A stretch of 45,673 nt of DNA from JAMWZF01 sp041628615 (GCA_041628615.1 JBFKOW010000004.1:1-45673), one strand, 5' to 3'; shown: positions 34,143 to 42,899, counted from the first letter of the stretch. A program made the numbers and translations. The notes: generated by a model not told the origin, from the letters alone.

Positions 34143-34817
34143 TCAGTCCGGCCGTCTCAGCCGCGCCGCCATCTCGGCTAACCCCAGTTTTTCGGCGTGC
34201 CGGAGCGGCGTGACGCCGTCGCGGTCGGCCAGCGACCGGTCCGCCCCGGCGGCCAGCAGCGCGTCGAGCACCGCAAGGTGGTCGGGGCCGCCGTCCCCCA
34301 GCACCACCGCCTCCATCACCGCGGTCCAGTGCAGGTTGTTGACGTGATCGAGCGGCGCGCCCGCCGCGATCAGCCGCCGCACGACCTCCGCATGGCCGAG
34401 ATGCGCCGCGGCGATCAGCGCGGTGCCGTCGTAGGGGCTGGTCACTAGGCCGGGATCGTTGCCGAGCGCAATGGCGAGCGACAGCAGTTCGGGATCGTCG
34501 GCGACCGCGGCGATGGTGACCACGTCATAGGCCCGCCCCTCGAGCGCGTTCATGTCCGCACCGGCCTCGGCCAGCGCGCGCAGGGCCGCGTCCTCGGAGG
34601 CAAAGGCTGCGACATGGGCCGGGGTCCGGCCCCTCGGGTCGCGCGCGTTGACGTCGGCGCCGGCCGCGACCAGCCGCCGGATGCCGGCGACATCGCCCTC
34701 GTGGGCGGCGCGGAAGAGACCGTCATAGGCCGCGACTTCCCGGGCCGAGGGGGCAGTCTGTGCCCCGGCCGGAGCGGCCAGGCCGATGAGCAGGGCGACG
34801 AGGCGGAGGCGGCGCAT
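34143..34817 (-). CDS. Exported ankyrin-repeat protein
   Basis: A 224-residue protein. ATG 34817 begins a signal peptide (MRRLRLVALLIGLAAPAGAQ). The mature part consists of about five ankyrin repeats: LFRAAHEGDVAGIRRLVAAGADVNARD, GRTPAHVAAFASEDAALRALAEAGADMNALE, and later GTALIAAAHLGHAEVVRRLIAAGAPLDHV and GVTPLRHAEKLG. It is probably a periplasmic protein-protein interaction module. It lies 67 bp downstream of the GlcG/HbpS-like gene, and both are exported, so they may act together; the partner is unknown. Bacterial periplasmic ankyrin proteins next to catalases or haem proteins are known, but no enzyme of that kind is here. Confidence 0.88.
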   Translation of the reverse strand: MRRLRLVALLIGLAAPAGAQTAPSAREVAAYDGLFRAAHEGDVAGIRRLVAAGADVNARDPRGRTPAHVAAFASEDAALRALAEAGADMNALEGRAYDVVTIAAVADDPELLSLAIALGNDPGLVTSPYDGTALIAAAHLGHAEVVRRLIAAGAPLDHVNNLHWTAVMEAVVLGDGGPDHLAVLDALLAAGADRSLADRDGVTPLRHAEKLGLAEMAARLRRPD

Positions 34818-34884
34818 GGCTCTTCCTTTCTGCGGCTGTGGGGAATGTAGGGCCGGGCGCGGCGCGCACCCCGCCCCTCCCGTC

Positions 34885-35367
34885 CTATTCGGCACCGATC
34901 GTGTCGAGACCGGCGCGGGCGCAGTCGGCGTCGGTCGCGCCAGAGGGGGCGCCGCCCACCCCGATGCCGCCGACGAGCGCGCCGCCGATCCGGATCGGCA
35001 GGCCGCCGGCCTGGATCACGAGCCGGGCATCCATGTCGCGCAGGCCGTCGTTCTGCGGATTGCCCGCGATGAACTCGGCAAGCCCGGCGGTGTCGCGCCC
35101 GAGACCGGCCGAGGCGAAGGCCTTGCCGGTGGCGCTCGAAGCGGTGTGCGGGCCCGAATTGTCGGCCTTCAGCAGCACTTTGGTGTTGCCGTCGCGGGCC
35201 ACGATGGCGACGCTCACGTTGTGGCCGTCAGCGGCGCAGGCGTCGAGCGCGGCGGCCGCGGCTTGGGTGGCCATGGCGAGCGGCAGGTAGGGGCTGGTCG
35301 GCAGGTCCTGGGCGCCGGCGGCGAGGGGCGCGGCCAGGGCGGCGAGCAGGACGGTCGTTCTGGGCAT
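34885..35367 (-). CDS. Secreted GlcG/HbpS-family haem-binding-like protein
   Basis: A 160-residue exported protein of the GlcG/HbpS (DUF336) family. ATG 35367 begins a signal peptide (MPRTTVLLAALAAPLAAGAQ). The family core is clear: AMATQAAAAALDACAADGHNVSVAIVARDGN, LLKADNSGPHTASSATGKAFAS, and GGLPIRIGGALVGGIGVGGAPSG with the closing DADCARAGLD. HbpS of Streptomyces binds haem outside the cell and tunes the SenS kinase (known). Here the gene follows a membrane sensor kinase and response regulator and has a candidate operator for that regulator upstream. Haem binding itself cannot be confirmed from sequence. Confidence 0.88.
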   Translation of the reverse strand: MPRTTVLLAALAAPLAAGAQDLPTSPYLPLAMATQAAAAALDACAADGHNVSVAIVARDGNTKVLLKADNSGPHTASSATGKAFASAGLGRDTAGLAEFIAGNPQNDGLRDMDARLVIQAGGLPIRIGGALVGGIGVGGAPSGATDADCARAGLDTIGAE

Positions 35368-35448
35368 GTCGGTTCTCCGTTGCTGGTGGCGAGACGAGAC
35401 CTACGCGCCGGCGCCGCTCTCGCCCATTCGTAGACCGGCCCGGCCGTT

Positions 35449-35462
35449 CCGTGGAACTACGG
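35449..35462. promoter_or_regulatory. Candidate response-regulator site upstream of the GlcG-like gene
   Basis: On the minus strand the site reads CCGTAGTTCCACGG, an imperfect palindrome. It matches the site at 37688-37701 (CCGTAGGACTACAG) in its outer positions. It lies 82-95 bp before the GlcG-like start and overlaps the response-regulator stop codon. LuxR/NarL-type regulators bind such short dyads (family knowledge). Confidence 0.5.
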
Positions 35463-36065
35463 AGCGCCCTCGGCCTCGATCCAGAGGCGGGTCAGTTCGG
35501 CGGGCGACGTCGTTCCCAGCTTGGCCCCGATCGCCGCCCGGTGGCTTTCCACCGTGCGGGGCGAGACCTCGAGCGCCCCGGCGATGTCGCGGGTCGCGAA
35601 TCCGCGTGCCACCAGCGACAGCACCTCGCGTTCGCGCGGGGTCAGCCCGGCAATCAGGGCCAACGTCTCGCGGCGCTGGGCGGCCGCGGCGGCCGCCCGC
35701 CCGAGGGCCGCCTGCCCCTTCTGGATCGCATCGATCAGGTCCTGCTCGTCGACCGGCTTGGACAGGAAGTCGATGGCGCCGTTGCGGAACGCCTTGCGGC
35801 AGGCCTCGATGTCGCCATGCCCGGAAATCACCACCGTCGGCCACGCCACCCCCTGCCCCGCCAGCCGTTCCTGCAGCTTCAGCCCCGAGATCGCCGGCAT
35901 CCGGATGTCGAGGATCAGGCACCCGGGGTCTAGCGCCGGCAGCGCCTGCAGGAAGTCCTCCGGGCCGGCGAAGGCCCGCACGTCGATCCCCACGGTCGAC
36001 AGCAGCAGGGACAGCGCCGCGCGCACCGCCGCATCGTCGTCGACGAGATAGACCGGGATCGTCAT
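35457..36065 (-). CDS. LuxR/FixJ-type response regulator
   Basis: A 202-residue two-component regulator. ATG 36065 overlaps the kinase stop (ATGA). The receiver domain (about 1-120) has the acidic pair in YLVDDDAAV, phospho-acceptor Asp53 in LILDIRMP, Thr/Ser in VVISGHGD and Lys103 in FLSKPV. The LuxR helix-turn-helix (about 138-195) is LTPREREVLSLVARGFATRD followed by IAGALEVSPRTVESHRAAIGAKLG. Phosphorylation by the adjacent kinase should promote DNA binding. Candidate 14-bp sites precede both the kinase gene and the GlcG-like gene, suggesting autoregulation and control of the exported proteins. Confidence 0.94.
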   Translation of the reverse strand: MTIPVYLVDDDAAVRAALSLLLSTVGIDVRAFAGPEDFLQALPALDPGCLILDIRMPAISGLKLQERLAGQGVAWPTVVISGHGDIEACRKAFRNGAIDFLSKPVDEQDLIDAIQKGQAALGRAAAAAAQRRETLALIAGLTPREREVLSLVARGFATRDIAGALEVSPRTVESHRAAIGAKLGTTSPAELTRLWIEAEGAP

Positions 36066-37609
36066 TCCGCCGCCTCCCGGCCCGACCGGGCCAGCGGCAG
36101 CGTGACGCGGAACCGCGCGCCGGTGGCGGCCGCGACGGCGGCGAGATCGCCCCCGGCCCGTTCGACCAGCCGCTGGCTGAGCGCGAGGCCCAACCCGGTG
36201 CCCCCCGGCCGCGTCGTCACGAACGGCGTGAACAGCCGGTCGCGCACCGCCTCAGCTAAACCCGGACCGGTATCCGAGACGTCGACATGGGCCCGGGTGC
36301 CGTCCGCGTGGGCTTCTACCGTGACCACCCGTCTGCCATCGCCGTCCGCGACCGCGTCGAGCGCGTTCCGGATCAGGTTGAACAGCACCTGTTCGAGTTC
36401 CACGCGGTCGGCGGTCACCACGATCGGCGCCGCCGGAACGGTCACGTCCAGCCGCGCGCCGGCCTCTGCTGCCTGAGCGGAAAGCAGGGTCCTGGCCACG
36501 TGGATGCACTCCCTGACATCGACCGGCTGCGGGTTGCGGGCCTGCGGGCGCGTCCAGGTCCGGAGCCGCTCGAGGATCGCGGACGCGCGCCGTGTCTGGT
36601 CCGCCACGGCGTCGAGCGCGCCGGCCAGCCGGTCGCCCTCGCCCCGCGCGGCGAGGTGCCGGGCGGCCTGGACCTGCGCGAGGATGGCGGTCAGCGGCTG
36701 GGTCAGTTCATGCGCGATGCCGCTCGCCATCTCGCCGAGCGCGTTCACCCGCGAGGCATGGCTCAGGCGGGTCTCCAGATCCTTGATCTCGGCCCGGGCC
36801 TCCGCCGCGCGCACCTGCGCGCGCTGCCGCGCCGCGGCGCGCAGGACCAGAGTGACCAGGGTGATCGCCGCGATGGTCAGCGCGATCCGTCCCGCGGGCA
36901 GGACATCCGCCGCGGTCAGCACCGTTCCGGTCTCGAGGCGAAGCGGCTGGGTGCTGCTCGCCAGTTCGCGCGAGAATTGCGGCGTCGCGCGCTCGGGCCC
37001 GGGCCCCAGCACCGTGGTCCCGTCCGGCAGCACGAGCCTGCGCGCCGGGCCGCCCTCCGACCAGTAGTCCGGATCGCCCTCCAGCAACGCCGCCGCATCG
37101 ATCACGAGCGCCAGCCCGTAGCGCGCGTCGTCGGTGTTCGGACTGCGCTTGACGATCACGTAGGCCGGGCGCCCGGCGTCGTGCTGCCGCAGCACGGGCG
37201 CGCCCTCCGAGGCGCGCGCCGCCGCGCGGACAAGCCCGCGGAGACCCGCATCGGCGGCGCCGATCTCGAGGCTGTCGCCCGCGTCGTCGAGCGCGACCAG
37301 GGAGATGCCGACGATCCGCGGATAGAAGCGCATGATCGCGCCGGCGACCTCGCGGAACAGGGCGGCCCGCTGGTCCGCCCCGGCAAGCGCGATCGCCGAG
37401 AGCGCGGTCAGGTGGGCGTCATGCTGGTCGGCGCGCTGCGAGGCGAGCGCATGAAGCCGCTGGCTCTCCGCGGTCAGTTCGGCCAGATGACCCCGGCGCT
37501 CGACAACGGCGACGCCCGCGACCGCCAGGGCAGATGCGAGGAGCCACCCCGCGACCCATGAACGAAGCGCGGGGCCGCGATCCGGGCTGGAGATGCCTGC
37601 GTCTGTCAT
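36062..37609 (-). CDS. Membrane sensor histidine kinase
   Basis: A 515-residue kinase, start ATG 37609. TM1 spans about residues 16-37 and TM2 about 241-260; the 200 residues between form a periplasmic sensor domain, probably of the Cache/PAS-like fold (RFYPRIVGISLVALDDAGD, RYGLALVIDAAALL). After TM2 comes a short coiled coil, then the H-box SGIAHELTQPLTAI with His300, an N-box LFNLIRNALDAVAD, G-boxes DTGPGL and GGTGLGLALSQRLV. This is the HPK4-like group often paired with FixJ-type regulators. It forms an operon with the regulator. The ligand is unknown; a secreted GlcG/HbpS-like protein is encoded downstream and could be an accessory sensor. Confidence 0.93.
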   Translation of the reverse strand: MTDAGISSPDRGPALRSWVAGWLLASALAVAGVAVVERRGHLAELTAESQRLHALASQRADQHDAHLTALSAIALAGADQRAALFREVAGAIMRFYPRIVGISLVALDDAGDSLEIGAADAGLRGLVRAAARASEGAPVLRQHDAGRPAYVIVKRSPNTDDARYGLALVIDAAALLEGDPDYWSEGGPARRLVLPDGTTVLGPGPERATPQFSRELASSTQPLRLETGTVLTAADVLPAGRIALTIAAITLVTLVLRAAARQRAQVRAAEARAEIKDLETRLSHASRVNALGEMASGIAHELTQPLTAILAQVQAARHLAARGEGDRLAGALDAVADQTRRASAILERLRTWTRPQARNPQPVDVRECIHVARTLLSAQAAEAGARLDVTVPAAPIVVTADRVELEQVLFNLIRNALDAVADGDGRRVVTVEAHADGTRAHVDVSDTGPGLAEAVRDRLFTPFVTTRPGGTGLGLALSQRLVERAGGDLAAVAAATGARFRVTLPLARSGREAAE

Positions 37610-37687
37610 GTGTCACGTCCGGCGGGGCGGTCCGGTGATCGGCTGGCCAAGGACTGACAGCATACCCGGTTGCCGCGCTGTTGGAAT

Positions 37688-37701
37688 CCGTAGGACTACA
37701 G
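37688..37701. promoter_or_regulatory. Candidate response-regulator site upstream of the sensor kinase gene
   Basis: CCGTAGGACTACAG contains the perfect palindrome GTAGGACTAC apart from its two central bases. It lies 79-92 bp before the kinase start, almost the same distance as the related site before the GlcG-like gene. On the minus strand TATGCT follows at a distance that could serve as a -10 element. It probably allows autoregulation. Confidence 0.5.
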
Positions 37702-37815
37702 AGACCCGGCGGGGCGCAGCGCCGCCCCCCGCCCCCCGGCTCCCGGCTCCCGGCCGGAGGCGCAGCGGCGCGGCCTGCCGCGCGCAGGGTCCCCTGCCGC
37801 AGGCGCTCCGTCCGA

Positions 37816-38961
37816 TCACATGCAGGCGTCGAACAGCGCCCGCGTGTTCTCTTTCGTCATCGGCACCGGGTTGCCGCCGACGCTCGGATCCTCCAGCGCC
37901 ATCGCGGTCAGTTCGTCGAGACGGTCCTGCGTCACCCCCATGGCGGCGAGCCCCTTCGGGATGGCGAACATCTCGTTCAGGTCCACCGCACGGGCGCGGA
38001 AATCGGCAAAGCTGGACCCGATGCCGAGATAGGCCGCCGCCTGCCCCAGCCGCGCCTCCACCGCCGTCCGGTTGAAGTCCAGCACCGCGGGGATCACCAC
38101 AGCGTTGGTGGTGCCGTGGTGGGTGTTGAAGACCGCGCCCACCGGGTGCGACAGCGCGTGCACCGCGCCGAGGCCCTTCTGGAACGCCACCGCGCCCATC
38201 GCCGCCGCCGCCATCATCTGCCCCCGCGCCTCGATGTCGTCGGGCGTCGCATAGGCGCGCGGGAGATAGGCGTTGACCAATCGCAGGCCCTCCAGCGCGA
38301 TGCCCTGGCTCATCGGGTGGAAGGCGGGCGAGCAGAAGGCTTCGAGGCAATGCGCGAAGGCATCCATCCCGGTCCCCGCGGTGATGTGCTTTGGCATTCC
38401 CACGGTGAGTTCCGGGTCCGAGATCACCACCGTCGGCAGGACCTTGGGATGGAAGATGATCTTCTTGACGTGGGTCTCGGAGTTGGTGATCACGCTCGCG
38501 CGGCCCACTTCCGACCCGGTGCCCGCCGTCGTCGGCACCGCGACGATGGGGGCGATCCCGGCGGGATCGGCGCGGGTCCACCAGTCGCCGACATCCTCGT
38601 AGTCCCAGACCGGCCGCGTCTGTCCGGCCATGAAGGCGACCATCTTCCCGAGGTCGAGACCGGAACCGCCGCCGAAGGCCACGACGCCGTCATGGCCGCC
38701 CGACCTGTAGGCGGCGAGGCCCGCCGCGAGGTTCTTCTCGTTGGGGTTGGGGTCCACCTCGGCGAACATCGCCCGGCCGAGCCCGGCCTCGTCGAGGATG
38801 TCGAGCGCCCGCCGGGTGATCTCCATCCCGGCAAGGCCCCGGTCGGTGACCAGCAGCGGCCGGGCGAGTCCGGCGGCGCGGCAGGCGTCGGGGAGTTCGG
38901 CGATGCGACCGGCCCCGAAGCGGATCGCGGTCGGATAGGACCAGTTGGCGCTGAGACTCAT
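37816..38961 (-). CDS. Iron-containing (group III) alcohol dehydrogenase
   Basis: A 381-residue Fe-ADH, start ATG 38961, overlapping the aldehyde dehydrogenase stop. The N-terminal NAD-binding domain includes GGGSGLDLGK and VPTTAGTGSEV. The metal site in the helical domain shows Asp and His in HITAGTGMDAFAHCLEAF and two His in HALSHPVGAVFNTHHGTTNAVV. Length is typical (about 380). It oxidises a primary alcohol to an aldehyde with NAD. In its operon the next step would be the adjacent aldehyde dehydrogenase, with the glutamine-synthetase-like enzyme before it, so its substrate may be a gamma-glutamylated amino alcohol (inference). It is the last gene of the operon. The 206 bp after it hold GC-rich short repeats, the regulator site, and no gene. 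Confidence 0.92.
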   Translation of the reverse strand: MSLSANWSYPTAIRFGAGRIAELPDACRAAGLARPLLVTDRGLAGMEITRRALDILDEAGLGRAMFAEVDPNPNEKNLAAGLAAYRSGGHDGVVAFGGGSGLDLGKMVAFMAGQTRPVWDYEDVGDWWTRADPAGIAPIVAVPTTAGTGSEVGRASVITNSETHVKKIIFHPKVLPTVVISDPELTVGMPKHITAGTGMDAFAHCLEAFCSPAFHPMSQGIALEGLRLVNAYLPRAYATPDDIEARGQMMAAAAMGAVAFQKGLGAVHALSHPVGAVFNTHHGTTNAVVIPAVLDFNRTAVEARLGQAAAYLGIGSSFADFRARAVDLNEMFAIPKGLAAMGVTQDRLDELTAMALEDPSVGGNPVPMTKENTRALFDACM

Positions 38962-40346
38962 GCTTTCACCTTGCGGAAATGATAGGACCGCGGCCGCGTG
39001 ACCGCCTGGTAGCCGAGGACCGACATCGCGCCGCCCCGGCCGGTATCCTTGCAGCCGGTCCAGCAGACGCTCGGGTCGACGTAGTCGGCGCGGTTGAGGA
39101 ACACGGTTCCCGTCTCGATCCGGCGGCCGATGGCCAGCGCCTTCTCGGGGTCGCCCGTCCAGAGGCTCGCCGTCAGGCCGTAGGGCGAGTCGTTCATCAG
39201 CCGCAGCGCCTCCTCGTCGTCCTGCACCGGCATGATCCCGACCACGGGGCCGAAGCTTTCCTCCGTCATCACCCGCATGGAGTGATCGACGTTCACAAGA
39301 ACCTGCGGCATCAGGTAGGCGCCGCCGTCGTCGGCCGGGAAGTTCTGCCTCTCGATCAGCGGCCTGGCACCGGCGGCAATGGCCTCGGCGGTCTGTTCGC
39401 GCACGGTCCTGGCAAAACGGGCGTGCGCCATCGGCCCCAACGTCGTCTCGGCGTCGAAGGGATTGCCGAGCCGCAGGGCATTGGTCCAGGTCACCGCCTT
39501 GTCGACGAAATCGTCGAAATGCCGGCGGTGGACATAGATCCGTTCGATCCCGCAGCAGCACTGGCCGGCGTTGTACATCGCGCCGTCCATCAGCACATCG
39601 ACCGCCCAGTCGATGTCGGCATCCTCCATCACGTAGCCGGGGTCCTTGCCGCCGAGTTCGAGCCCGGTCGGGGTGAAGGTGCCCGCCGCCGCGCGCTCGA
39701 TCGCCTGCCCGCCGGCGACGGAGCCGGTGAAGTTGACGAAGCCGAAGGACCTGTTGGCGATCAGCCTTTCGGTGCCCGCGTGGTCGAGCACGATGTTCTG
39801 GAAGACGTCCTCGGGCACCCCGCCCTCGTGCAGCGCCCGGGCCATGCGCTCGCCCACCACGAGGGTTTGCGAGGCATGCTTGAGGATGACCGTGTTGCCG
39901 GCGATCAGCGCGGGCACGATGGTGTTGAAGGCCGTGAGATACGGATAGTTCCACGGGGCGATGACGAAGACGACGCCCACCGGCGCGCGCTCGATCTGCC
40001 GCAGGAAACCCGCGCTGTCCTCGCTGACCAGCGGCGCAAGCGCCGTCTCGGCGATCCCCGCCATGTAGTCGGCGCGTTCGTTCACGCCGCCGAACTCGCC
40101 TCCGAACCGCGTCGGGCGGCCCATCTGCCAGGCCAGTTCCTCGACGACGGGCTCCTTCATCGCGTTCAGCGCGGCGATGCCGGCGAGGACCAGCTTGCGC
40201 CGTTCGTCCAGCGGCCGTGCCGCCCAGGCTCCCTGCGCCGCCTTGGCCCGCGCCACCGCGGCGTCCGCTTCGGCCTCCGACAGGGCCGGCCGCTCGGCAT
40301 AGACCCGTCCGTCGACGGGCGAGATACACCGGATCATCTTGGTCAT
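38958..40346 (-). CDS. NAD(P)-dependent aldehyde dehydrogenase
   Basis: A 462-residue ALDH-superfamily enzyme. ATG 40346 has GGGAGAAG upstream. Cofactor-binding VVFVIAPWNYPY, the FTGSVAGGQ loop, the general-base Glu in GLELGGKDPGYV and the catalytic Cys in NAGQCCCGIERIYV are all present; the triple Cys matches the variation common at this site. The C-terminal ESFGPVVGIMP and LTASLWTGD are standard. It lies 16 bp after the glutamine-synthetase-like gene and overlaps the alcohol dehydrogenase start by four bases. It should oxidise the aldehyde made by that enzyme to an acid. Confidence 0.94.
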   Translation of the reverse strand: MTKMIRCISPVDGRVYAERPALSEAEADAAVARAKAAQGAWAARPLDERRKLVLAGIAALNAMKEPVVEELAWQMGRPTRFGGEFGGVNERADYMAGIAETALAPLVSEDSAGFLRQIERAPVGVVFVIAPWNYPYLTAFNTIVPALIAGNTVILKHASQTLVVGERMARALHEGGVPEDVFQNIVLDHAGTERLIANRSFGFVNFTGSVAGGQAIERAAAGTFTPTGLELGGKDPGYVMEDADIDWAVDVLMDGAMYNAGQCCCGIERIYVHRRHFDDFVDKAVTWTNALRLGNPFDAETTLGPMAHARFARTVREQTAEAIAAGARPLIERQNFPADDGGAYLMPQVLVNVDHSMRVMTEESFGPVVGIMPVQDDEEALRLMNDSPYGLTASLWTGDPEKALAIGRRIETGTVFLNRADYVDPSVCWTGCKDTGRGGAMSVLGYQAVTRPRSYHFRKVKA

Positions 40347-40362
40347 GTTCTTCTCCCTGCGG

Positions 40363-41727
40363 TCAGAGCCGCTCGAACCCGCGCATGCGTTCCCAGTCCA
40401 TCACGACCCGGTCCTGCTCGGAAATCTCCCATCGCGCCGCGTGGACGTAGTGATCGACGACCTCGGCGCCGAAGGCCGCGCGAAGCATCTTGGAGCGGTC
40501 CAGCGCCTGGACCGCCTCGCGCAGGTTGCGGGGGATCTCCCGCGCCTTCCGGGCGTGGTACATGTCGCCCGACATCTCGGGCTCCAGCTCCAGCTTGCGC
40601 TCGATCCCGTCGAGCCCGGCCGCCAGTTGCGCCGCCAGCGCGAGGTAGGGGTTGAGGTCGGCGCCGCCGACCCGGCACTCCACCCGCACCGCCTTGGTAT
40701 CGGCGCCGCAGACGCGGTAGCCCGCGGTGCGGTTGTCGGTGGACCAGACCGCCTTGGTCGGCGCGAACATGCCCACCGTGAACCGCTTGTAGCTGTTGAT
40801 GTTCGGCGCGAGGAAGAACGTCACCTCGCTGGCATGCGCCAGAAGGCCGGCAAGGTAGTGCCGCATCGTCGCCGACATCCCGTGCCCGGCGTCCGGGTCG
40901 AAGAAGGCGGGCTTTCCGCCCGACCACAGCGACTGGTGGATGTGGCTCGAACTGCCGGCCCGGTCGGTCGCGTATTTCGCCATGAAGGTGACCGAAACGC
41001 CGTGCTTGTCGGCCATCTCCTTGATGCCGTTCTTGGTGATCGCGTGCATGTCGGCGGTATCGAGCGCGTTCGCATACCGCACGTTGATCTCGTGCTGGCC
41101 CGCCTCGGCCTCGCCCTTGGTATTCTCGACCGGGATGCCGGCGCCGTAGAGCCCGTTGCGGACCTCGCGCATCAGGAATTCCTCCTTCGCGGTGCCCATG
41201 ATCCCGTAGTCGTTGTTGTAGCGGACGACGGGCGTCATCTGCCGGTAGCCGCCGTCGCGCAGCGCGGCGAAGCTCTCCTCGAAGATGTAGAATTCCAGTT
41301 CCGTCGCCATCATCGCGTCGAAGCCCAGCGCCTTTGCCCGCGCCACCTGCCCCTTTAGGATCGCCCGCGGCGCATGCGGCACCTCGGCGTGGGTGTGGTG
41401 GTCCAGCAGGTCGACCATCACCATCGCCGTCCCCGGCAGCCAGGGCACCAGGCGCAGGGTCGACAGGTCCGGCTTGTGCACGTAGTCGCCGTAGCCCCGC
41501 GCCCAGTTCGACGCCTTGAAGCCCGGCACCGTGGTCATGTCCACGTCGACGGCGAGGAGATAGTCGCAGCCATGGGTCTCTTGATGCCCGCTGTCGAGGA
41601 AGTGGCGGGCGTGGAACCGCTTGCCCATCAGGCGGCCCTGCATGTCCACCGCGCAGGTCAGGACCGTGTCGATGGTGCCGTCCTCGACGAGCGCCTTGAG
41701 TTGATCGAGCGAGAGTCTGCCGGACAT
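40363..41727 (-). CDS. Glutamine-synthetase-family gamma-glutamyl-amine ligase
   Basis: A 454-residue glutamine-synthetase-like enzyme, start ATG 41727. Catalytic motifs are MATELEFYIFE (metal Glu), ENTKGEAEAGQHEINVRYAN (metal Glu and substrate loop), SSSHIHQSLWSGGK (ATP-binding HxHxS), TDNRTAGYRVCG and RVECRVGGADLNPYLALAAQ (Arg, metal Glu and ADxNPYL). No adenylylation Tyr region of GlnA-I is recognised and the chain is of the PuuA/IpuC-like type, which joins glutamate to an amine with ATP. Its operon (TRAP importer, two dehydrogenases, a deacylase) suggests catabolism rather than ammonia assimilation. The amine is unknown. Confidence 0.9.
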   Translation of the reverse strand: MSGRLSLDQLKALVEDGTIDTVLTCAVDMQGRLMGKRFHARHFLDSGHQETHGCDYLLAVDVDMTTVPGFKASNWARGYGDYVHKPDLSTLRLVPWLPGTAMVMVDLLDHHTHAEVPHAPRAILKGQVARAKALGFDAMMATELEFYIFEESFAALRDGGYRQMTPVVRYNNDYGIMGTAKEEFLMREVRNGLYGAGIPVENTKGEAEAGQHEINVRYANALDTADMHAITKNGIKEMADKHGVSVTFMAKYATDRAGSSSHIHQSLWSGGKPAFFDPDAGHGMSATMRHYLAGLLAHASEVTFFLAPNINSYKRFTVGMFAPTKAVWSTDNRTAGYRVCGADTKAVRVECRVGGADLNPYLALAAQLAAGLDGIERKLELEPEMSGDMYHARKAREIPRNLREAVQALDRSKMLRAAFGAEVVDHYVHAARWEISEQDRVVMDWERMRGFERL

Positions 41728-41756
41728 GCGCCGTGATCCTTTCTGTCATGGCGGCC

Positions 41757-41772
41757 CCGGCGCGAACGCCGG
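41757..41772 (-). terminator. Small GC hairpin between TRAP receptor and ligase genes
   Basis: CCGGCG-CGAA-CGCCGG forms a perfect 6-bp stem in the 89-bp gap. It may be an mRNA processing or attenuation point after the solute-receptor gene. Short GC hairpins are frequent by chance in this DNA, so support is weak. Confidence 0.35.
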
Positions 41773-41816
41773 AGCCGGAGGGGCGCGGCTGCGCCCGGTT
41801 GTGCGGCGGGCCGCGA

Positions 41817-42845
41817 TCAGCCGTAGCGGTAGGGCCGCCCGGCCTTCTCCATGTCCGCGTTGTACTGCTTGATGATGTTGACCACGCGCGCCTTGGTCTC
41901 GCTCTCCGCCGCGATCTCGTCCCAGAACACGCGCGCGGCGGCCTCGACCGTCGCCCATTCCTCGTCGGGGATCGTCGTCAGCTGCATCTTGTCGCCGTTG
42001 ACCCGCAGCGAGGCCTCGCCGCCCCAGTACCACCACTGGCGGTAGTAGTGCGACTGCTCGGCACAGACCTTGAACAGGGTCTGGAGATCCTCCGGCACCT
42101 CGTTCCAGCGTTCCTGGTTGGCGAAGAAGTGGCCGATCCAGGCGCCCGAGATGTTGTTGGTGAGGAAGTAGTTGGTCACGTCGGCCCAGCCCACGGTGTA
42201 ATCCTCGGTGATCCCCGACCAGGCGATGCCGTCCAGTTCGCCGGTCTGCACCGCCACCTCGATATCCTCCCACGGCAGGGTCACCGGCACCACGCCGAAC
42301 TGCGACAGGAAGCGGCCCGCCGTCGGGAAGGTGAACACCCGCTTGCCCTGCAGGTCGGCCAGCGAATTGATCGGGTCCTTGGTGGCGAAGTGGCAGGGAT
42401 CCCAGGAGCCGGCGCTGATGTGCTGCACGCCGACCTTGGCGTATTCCTCCTTCCAGATCTCGTCGAGCCCGTACTGGTTGAACAGCACCGGCACGTCGAG
42501 CGAGTAGCGCGAGGCGAAGGGGAAGTAGCCGCCGAACACCGTCACCTCGGTCGGCGAGGCCATGGAGTCGTCGTCCGACTGCACCGCGTCGATGGTGCCG
42601 CGCTGCATCGCCTGGAACAGCTCACCGGTGGGGACGAGCTGGTCGGCGTAGAACAGCTCGATCTGCATCCGGTCACCGGCGATCTTGTTGAACATCGCGA
42701 TGGCGGGGTCGATCACGTGCTCGGCCAGCGCCGGGCCGGCATAGGTCTGCAGCCGCCAGCGGATCGTCGATTGCGCGATGGCGGGCGCGGCCAGCGCCAC
42801 GGGCGATGCGGCGGCGGCGGTGAGGAACTTGCGTCTTGTGGTCAT
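41817..42845 (-). CDS. TRAP transporter periplasmic solute-binding protein (DctP/TakP type)
   Basis: A 342-residue receptor. ATG 42845 opens a Tat-type signal (TTRRKFLTAAAASPVALAAP, AIAQ end). The mature protein begins STIRWRLQTYAGPALAEHVI and contains LADLQGKRVFTFPTAGRFLSQFGVVPVTLP, the usual fold landmark, and ELDGIAWSGITEDYTVGWADVTNYF, resembling TakP-like receptors for oxo- or carboxylic acids. Most TRAP ligands carry a carboxylate bound by an Arg (family knowledge). It follows the DctM-type gene by 54 bp and precedes the ligase gene, giving importer-first gene order. The actual ligand is not known. Confidence 0.92.
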   Translation of the reverse strand: MTTRRKFLTAAAASPVALAAPAIAQSTIRWRLQTYAGPALAEHVIDPAIAMFNKIAGDRMQIELFYADQLVPTGELFQAMQRGTIDAVQSDDDSMASPTEVTVFGGYFPFASRYSLDVPVLFNQYGLDEIWKEEYAKVGVQHISAGSWDPCHFATKDPINSLADLQGKRVFTFPTAGRFLSQFGVVPVTLPWEDIEVAVQTGELDGIAWSGITEDYTVGWADVTNYFLTNNISGAWIGHFFANQERWNEVPEDLQTLFKVCAEQSHYYRQWWYWGGEASLRVNGDKMQLTTIPDEEWATVEAAARVFWDEIAAESETKARVVNIIKQYNADMEKAGRPYRYG

Positions 42846-42899
42846 CTTCTTCTCTCCTTGTGGGTCAGGCGGCCCCCGTCCGGGGCTCTTGTTTGTGGG

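Noticed and set aside
37700..37800. GC-rich repeats as a rho-independent terminator for the ADH operon
   Set aside because: Several overlapping short stems are possible, none dominant, and no U-tract follows.
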